Shown: piece after piece, positions 57,941-64,000 of the stretch
Layout: every line of letters begins with the position of its first letter
Position numbering within the stretch: the stretch's first letter is position 1
Assembly: GCA_016802295.1 (NCBI GenBank)
Contig: JAESIW010000124.1
Span: 434,001-498,000, forward strand
DNA: 64,000 bases
Source: Brachionus rotundiformis
Taxonomy: Eukaryota; Rotifera; Eurotatoria; Ploima; Brachionidae
Direction of reading: 5' to 3'
The notes under the pieces: generated by a model
What the model was told of the DNA's origin: nothing
Databases searched by the model: none
The model's input: only the letters and a program-made list of their open reading frames with translations
Made by a program: the position numbers and the translations under genes

Positions 57941-58987
57941 TGTCAATTGATATATTTATTTTTTCAGAATTTAATTTAAAAATTTTCTGAAAAAAAATGT
58001 TTTCTTATTTAATTTAATTGTCACTGCTTACAGATCTATTTAAATAAGTAAAAATTCTTTTCTTTATTGGATTTGTTAAAAATGAATAAAATAATAACAA
58101 AGGAAATAGAAAATTTTATTAAAATTAAAGGTTTGGTGATCTCTCTAGTGAAGAATCAGACTTGATTAGTTAAAGATTAAAAATCTGTTAATATCAGGTA
58201 GGGTATTGTTAAATAGTTTAAAGAATTTAAGAAGTTCTTAGAAAAGTGCTAAAGTCAATTTTAAGTATTTTACAAGTCAAGTCATCTCCAAAAAAACAAA
58301 AAACAGCTCATAAAAAATGACAAAATTACTGATTTAAGATCAAAAGAATAAAAATTTTGATTTCTTAGAAAAAAAAGATGACAATTTTTGATCAGATGTT
58401 GCACTTATTTTAGAGATAAACTTGTGCGTCTAAATTTTTTAATAAAACTTAGTAAAATAAAATATAGTCTTAAAAATTTATTAAAATAAAAAGATTCTTA
58501 GTAATAATAACTTTCTCTTAAAATTGATTTAAAATTTATGAATAAACAAGATTTTACAAACAACTGAAGCATTGAAAGAAATTGAAGAAATTTGATTTAA
58601 TTTACATGCCTAGAAGACATTTGAGAATGAATTTATATTTTTTTCCAAAGAAATGGCCTTTGGTCTTTTGGTATGATTTTTTTAATCAATGAATGATTTA
58701 AATAATAATGGATAAATTTGAGTTAACACTTGCAGAAAGTTTGTCTGATTGTGAAGGTTAACATCATCAAAACAAGCTATTTAAAGAGTTTTAATGTTCT
58801 AGTTTCCTATTTTAAATAAAACAAAGCTACAGTAAAAGACATTAATCTACTGATGGATCACCTAGTTCTAGAAAAGTCGGTAATTTAGCCGTGGATGATC
58901 TTGAAACAGCCTTAATAAATCTCTGGATTGACCAGACTTGCGCAAAAGTAAAAAAAAAGTCATTTAAAAGTCAAGTAAATTTTTTCT
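57941..58987. other. Intergenic, AT-rich
   Basis: A coding-like stretch at about 58850-58990 (RKVGNLAVDDLETALINLWI) is too short to assign. Nothing else. Confidence 0.35.
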
Positions 58988-59250
58988 AAATTCAAGTCAT
59001 TTTACCGTAAACTCGCGGAAACAACCCGGGGTTTAAAAGCGTAAATTCTGGTTTAATTAATTTTTTTTGTAAAAAAATTATTTTTGCGCATTTAATGAGA
59101 CATTAAAATTAAAATTTCAGTTTTAGTCTGGCCTTAAAACTATTTTCGAAAAAAATTCAAAACACATGTTTAATGCCGGGATTAAACCAGAATTTACGCT
59201 TTTAAACCCCGCATTATGAAACCCGAGATTACGGTACTTGACTTGAATTT
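58988..59250. repeat. Foldback/MITE-like element, about 72-bp inverted arms
   Basis: Arms 58988-59059 and 59180-59250: AATTCAAGTCA at the outer ends, TACCGTAA and ACTCG in the middle, and the 20-mer GTTTAAAAGCGTAAATTCTG in the inner part recur inverted. The central stretch has no coding capacity. The inner arm part is essentially perfect and the outer part diverged. Confidence 0.85.
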
Positions 59251-60996
59251 TTTTTTTCAAAATAAAAGTCATCAATATTGACATTAAAGTTGATGAAGTT
59301 GAATTTCATTTTATTCTTATTAACTAATCAGAAACATAATTAAAATCGGTGATATAATATTAAGACAAGCTTTAGGTCTTATTTAATCAGTAAGATGAAA
59401 ATTCAAAGCTTTTGACAAAGTATTTTACTCAATATTTAAAGTTTCACTATAGTATTTATGTATCAAATTTTTATTTCAAGTTTTATCTTTAAGCATTATA
59501 TTAAAAAAGCTTTGCTAAACATAGAGGGGATGATTTCCCTTCAATCCCTTTCACTCTCAAACTAGTCAAATCAAATGACTTGACTTGCTTTTGACTTCAC
59601 GACTTTTTACAACGTTGGGATTGACTAATAGTCTAAATGCTAAAGATATTATAGAAGATGGACTAATCTGCGAAAATCGTGAGATCTTCAACAGGGCAAA
59701 TGAAAATTCTGGTAATAAGCCTTTTTTTAATGTGCAGCTAAATCTATATGGTAGTGTATAGACAGACCAAAAAAATATACATGTTAACAAATTAAATGTA
59801 TCGAGCCCAAGACCCTCCTTCCTTTATTTAATTTTTCTTTAAAAGTTTATCTATACATAATATATTTTAATGAATTATATCTTTTTCTGAACTTTTTTTA
59901 ATTAACTGAGAAGAATTAATGGTAAACTATTTCAATTTTTTTACATTTTTTAAACTTTAATTTAAAGCTTAAAATAAGAAAGTCTGTTCGTAACTTTTCT
60001 TTAAAAGTGAATTATTAATATTTTTTGACAGCAGTAAAGTATTAAAGTTTTTGCTCTTTATTTAAGTGCATCTTAAAAATTGTCAAGCAATTTTTAGTCT
60101 GCCCCTAAACTAAGTCTTGATTTAGAGGTTGTCCAAGCCTTAAATTTTTCTTATTTGCAGTTAATGGTAAACTATTTAAGTTTTTAAACATCTTCAAATA
60201 ATTTTGAAGATTTTCATATTTACAAATTTGATTTTAATTTGATAATAGATGCAGCTTCGCTGTTGAGATGATGCTCGCCTTTGGGTCGCTTCCGTTTTTC
60301 TTAATTTTCTTTTATTCAATTTTTGTTTGATTATATATTCTCTTAAAAATCTACAAAATGATACCAATAATGTCATACTTATAAAAAAAATTTTAAAAAG
60401 TTGGAATTTTGGGACCTTTTGGCACTTTTTTTACCAAATGACCTATAGCTGTGGTCAAAAAAACACTTCCATATTTACTCTGACATCCAGATCTATTGAT
60501 TGATTAAAAATTGTCATAAATAAGACTAATTTTAAATTGTAAATTACTAAAATCCTATTAATTCCATTTAAATTTGTGTAAATTTGTCTAGAAACATTAG
60601 ATTGAATAAATTCAATACCTGAATGCAAAGTTAACGATCTATAGGGTGCTTGATAAGCAAATGTATAAATAAACATCAAAATATAAGGAACAAAACAAGA
60701 GATTAGGTAGAGATAAAAGTAAGAATATGTTTGTAGACAGGTTCCTTTTCCAAAAAATCAAAAGAAGATAAATAAACTGAAATGCTGACAAACAAAGATG
60801 TTTATAAGGTTAGGTTGTTAGGAAATAAGTCTTTATCATTCAGTGAAATCATCGCTTTAAGTTCTCATATTTCAATAGTAATGAGATAGTCACAAAAGAA
60901 TCAGACCCATTCTTATTTGAATTTTATTATAATTTTTATTAGTAATAAAATATTTTTTACAAATTATAAATCAATTAATAAAATCTACTATTTTAT
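59251..60996. other. Intergenic, AT-rich
   Basis: A plus-strand stretch at about 59610-59760 reads NAKDIIEDGLICENREIFNR and looks coding-like but is unassigned. Confidence 0.35.
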
Positions 60997-62022
60997 TTAT
61001 TTTGCTTTGATAACTTTTTTCCTTGTGTCCGAGCTTGATTCCACTGATGAAAGCTTGGTAGAAGGCATCGATCCATTTTTGAAAATTTTAAGTAAAATTT
61101 CACAAACTTCTTCTCGAAATAAATTATTACAAAAAAGTTGAATAATAAAATTGACCGAATTATACATATGAATTATACTAGATGTTATAACCTCAAATAG
61201 ATAGTTGGTCGCAGTTGCGCTGAGAGATTTAGACATCGAGCTATTTTGATAAATATTTGACCAGATTATGTAAACCACATTGGGTGCATACACCATCAAT
61301 AAAGTCACACTAGTTAATACAACTGTTAATAAAAATTTTAGTTCATTAGTCATTTTTTTATTATTAGAAAATTTATTTTTTGATTCTCTTACTCGAAAGA
61401 TTAAGATAATTTCAAAAATGATAATTAGAAAAAAAGGAATCACAGTTCTCATCGAAATTAGGATAATGTCACGAATTAACAACACTGTTGAATCGGCAGT
61501 GCAAATTCTAATTTCTGAAGAATTTGAATTCACCACTTGTACATAAAACCAAAGATTTGGTGAATTGATAATAAGTGTTATAAAAAATAGAATAGATAAT
61601 GTAAACATAATATTTAGGTTTTTTTTGAAGAAATTAAATTTATTCCACATGATAACAAACAAGACTCTGTCCACTACAATTAAAAGATTAAGCCAAGGAC
61701 TGAAAATATATAGAGATCTCAATAGGAACAAGTAGAGGCGACATCCCCAATTAGATGAAATGCTAATAGCAAAACCAAGTCTTGCCGATAAAGCAAATGT
61801 CATGAAAGATATAAATGTTAAAACATTGATTGAGCAATTAATGGTGTAATAAAGTCCCATCGGCGTTTTGGAGAATTTTTTCCTTTGGAAAATAAGCATT
61901 TCCAAAATGTTGAGCACAATCCCGATTGGTAAAACGACCGCAGGTACATAAAATGCTATGGACTTGGTCACATTGATGGCCCAATTAAAATACTCATCAT
62001 CGAATACATTGGTTTGATTCAT
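60997..62022 (-). CDS. Rhodopsin-like seven-transmembrane GPCR, paralogue of the 5 kb receptor
   Basis: 341 residues, one exon. Sequons at the N-terminus (NQT, NVT). TM1 near 25-45 with Asn38 (IVLNIL), Cys94 (WGCRLY) before TM3, DRV at 118-120 in place of DRY, Cys174 in ECL2 (RICTAD), TM6 near 229-254, and a TM7 region YNSVNFIIQLFCNNLFREE typical of invertebrate peptide (FMRFamide-like) receptors. Shared with the 344-residue receptor at 5036-6070: MPIG/LPIG in TM1, MGxYxxxN in TM2, WLN..I..DR, VLLIRD and RVRES/KVRES before the third intracellular loop. It lies inside the P2X cluster on the opposite strand. The ligand is unknown. Confidence 0.86.
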   Translation of the reverse strand: MNQTNVFDDEYFNWAINVTKSIAFYVPAVVLPIGIVLNILEMLIFQRKKFSKTPMGLYYTINCSINVLTFISFMTFALSARLGFAISISSNWGCRLYLFLLRSLYIFSPWLNLLIVVDRVLFVIMWNKFNFFKKNLNIMFTLSILFFITLIINSPNLWFYVQVVNSNSSEIRICTADSTVLLIRDIILISMRTVIPFFLIIIFEIILIFRVRESKNKFSNNKKMTNELKFLLTVVLTSVTLLMVYAPNVVYIIWSNIYQNSSMSKSLSATATNYLFEVITSSIIHMYNSVNFIIQLFCNNLFREEVCEILLKIFKNGSMPSTKLSSVESSSDTRKKVIKAK

Positions 62023-62308
62023 AATAAAATATAAAAAATTTAAGCTAAAAAAATAATATCTTAAATTTTATTAATAGATAAACAATGTTTACTTTTTAAT
62101 TTATTTATTTTACTAATAACTTTTTTAAAATTTAAGCAATTATTTCATAAAAAAGAATTGACCAAAAGGAAACCAATATTTGACTAATTTGAAAAAAAAA
62201 CCAAACTCAATTTGGTTAAAAATAGTTAAAATTATCCTTGGTTCACTTTTGCACAAGTCTGTTTAATTAAATAATTGACTTGACTTATAAACAATTAGAT
62301 AAAAATTA
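62023..62308. other. Upstream region of the minus-strand GPCR
   Basis: AT-rich, no gene. Confidence 0.4.
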
Positions 62309-62775
62309 GGTCTTAGAATCAGTGCAGAGAAGAGGTACTAAATTGGTTCCAGAGCTAAAAAAGCAAAGCCATTCAGAAAGATTAGCTTCATTGAATTTAA
62401 CCAGTCTAGAGACCAGAAGGTTAAGAGGGGGTCTGATCGAGATGTTTAAAATTATAAAAGGGCACAACAAAATTAACCAGCATGTACCCCTAGTCTTCAA
62501 GAATAATCCAGAAAATACGTTTCTTCCAAGCCCTAGACGTTTTGTTAGAAAGACAATTAGTAAAGAACTGTGAGCAAAGATTTAGTTTTTTCAGCAACAG
62601 AGTGGTCAATGTTTGGAATCGACTTGACACAGTTGTTATTAACTCAGATACAGTAAATGTTTTTAAAGACAAATTGATAAACTTGATTTAAACAGGCTAT
62701 TATGATGAGGCTTAACCATCATTCCATGTGCTAGCACATTATAGCTATCATTTTTTTATTATTATAAATCCTCTA
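62309..62775 (+). mobile_element. CR1/Jockey-like LINE, C-terminal coding end and 3' UTR
   Basis: Reads ESVQRRGTKLVPELKKQSHS, LNLTSLETRRLRGGLIEMFK and PRRFVRKTISKEL. After one frame change near 62562 it reads SFFSNRVVNVWNRLDTVVIN and VFKDKLINLI, with a stop at 62689-62691. The order QRRATKL...RRLRGDLIE...VVNVWNxL is the classic end of CR1-type polymerases. A 3' UTR of about 80 bp ends in a TTATTATTATAA-like tail. 5'-truncated. Confidence 0.85.
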
Positions 62776-63536
62776 AATTTTTTTCAAAAATAAAATTAAA
62801 AGTTTGTATTTTAAATAGTTCTAAATAATCTATAAATCTGAGCGACTCTGTTAATAATACTGAAATTTTGATAGATTTTTAAGAAAAATTATTAAATGAT
62901 TTGAAATTTTTTCTATTTTTAATAAAGAAGAAATTTTAATTAATTTTTAAAAACGCTGGTCTAGAGGATTTTCGTTTTTCCCAATTTCACCAAATCAATT
63001 TAGACAATGATCGATATTTTTTGTTTTGTTAGATAAATTTCCTCTTAAGATATATTATAAAGATTAATCTCATTATTTTTATATTTTCAATTAAATTGAT
63101 AAAAATTCACACTGATTGCATTTTTATAAATGAATTGCTTTTCTTTTTTTTAAAATTAATTAAACTGTTTTTAAATTTTAATCATTTGAATAATTGACCA
63201 AGCATTCAACTATTAATTGGATGGGTTTTTTCCCACAATTCTAATTTTGTAAACTTATTTTAGCTTTGTACTGAAGTCTAGTGATTCTTAAAAATATTAA
63301 AATAAATCAGTCTCAAAATCTGTTTTCAACATATTTTATCAATTTAATTTTTTTTTAATTTATAAAATAAAATTTATAATTTTAAAATTTGAACAACTTA
63401 TCTTTTTTTATTGTTTAAGTTATTAATAGAAATACTGTGATAAACGAATTAGATAAATCTTAAAATCACGTTTTTTTCTTATTCACAAATTACTAATTAA
63501 ATAAAAAATAAAAAGACTCAATAAACTTCGTAACCA
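62776..63536. other. Intergenic, AT-rich
   Basis: Upstream DNA of the fourth P2X gene; no gene seen. Confidence 0.4.
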
Positions 63537-64000
63537 ATGTCCTCTGCAAAAGCATTTAGAAGTTTTTTCAACTCAGGTTCTGCATTTGTGGTTGACTCTT
63601 TTTTAAGTTACTCGACCATACGCGAGGCCAAAATCCACTCTAAAAAAGTCTCTTTGGTATTTCGGCTTTTCCAAATTGGCATTATTGCTTACATAATTGG
63701 GTAGAAGGCAAATTTTTAGAACATTCTTAACCATCTAACCTTATTTTACCAAGATGGAGTATTATTTATGAAAAAGGTTATCAATTATTTGACGAGCCTC
63801 GATCCACAGTGACGACCAAAGTCAAGGGTCTGGGATTCACATTCACTGATAAAGGTGACAAAGAGGTTCGTTTTGTTGACCAACAGTTTCGCTACAAGAC
63901 CAAAGATGATTATAGAATATTTGACGTAAATATAAATTGAATAGATATTTATATATATATATATATCTTACTATAATTTAAGACATCTGATTATGTGATT
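63537..64000 (+). CDS. P2X ATP-gated cation channel, paralogue D (5' part, runs off the window)
   Basis: Exon 1 63537-63700, exon 2 63754-63925, exon 3 from 63983 to the window edge, GT/AG and in phase. Residues: MSSAKAFRSFFNSGSAF, YSTIREAKIHS (family phosphosite), TM1 ending IIAYIIGW, STVTTKVKGLGFTF with the ATP-contact lysines, DDYRIFD and TSDYVI. Both introns fall at the positions used in paralogue A (after YVIG and after RIFD), so D groups with A rather than with B/C by gene structure. The rest of the gene lies to the right. Intron 2 contains an AT dinucleotide run at about 63953-63965. Confidence 0.9.

Overview
This 64 kb window is very AT-rich metazoan nuclear DNA with compact introns (mostly 45-70 bp). 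Alpha-carbonic anhydrase, GOLGA7/Erf4, a Toca/CIP4 F-BAR protein, rhodopsin-like GPCRs and ATP-gated P2X channels together mark it as animal. The short introns, base composition and families of single-exon, divergent GPCRs would suit a small-genome spiralian such as a monogonont rotifer, but this is an inference.

Layout. 1-9.3 kb: a decayed RTE-type LINE, a complete four-exon carbonic anhydrase on the minus strand, a single-exon GPCR and a GOLGA7 gene. 9.3-17.2 kb: AT-rich intergenic DNA with a few coding-like remnants. 17.2-19.0 kb: an intronless, GC-rich F-BAR/HR1/SH3 gene. 19-32 kb: a repeat-rich accessory region. It holds a foldback element with a nested 5'-truncated RTE LINE and its target-site duplication, CR1-like LINE pieces, a chymotrypsin-fold serine protease, a frameshifted CRESS-type viral Rep relic with two pairs of phased 11-bp repeats upstream, and a candidate terminal-inverted-repeat element carrying a zinc-cluster gene relic.

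32.7 kb to the right edge is a P2X receptor cluster: three complete genes (422, 420 and 420 codons when spliced) and the start of a fourth that runs off the window. All are on the plus strand and separated by 6-9 kb of AT-rich DNA with small inverted-repeat elements and LINE debris. Two GPCR genes lie between the third and fourth P2X genes: a 777-residue receptor with a large ectodomain, and a minus-strand paralogue of the GPCR at 5 kb. The P2X paralogues keep all ten ectodomain cysteines and the ATP-contact residues but differ strongly in intron content.

Functionally, the cluster is about extracellular-signal reception (ATP-gated cation channels and orphan GPCRs). The remaining genes are unrelated housekeeping or secreted functions. 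No CRISPR array, rRNA or convincing tRNA was seen. All exon boundaries are read from GT/AG signals, phase consistency and family alignment, not from transcripts.
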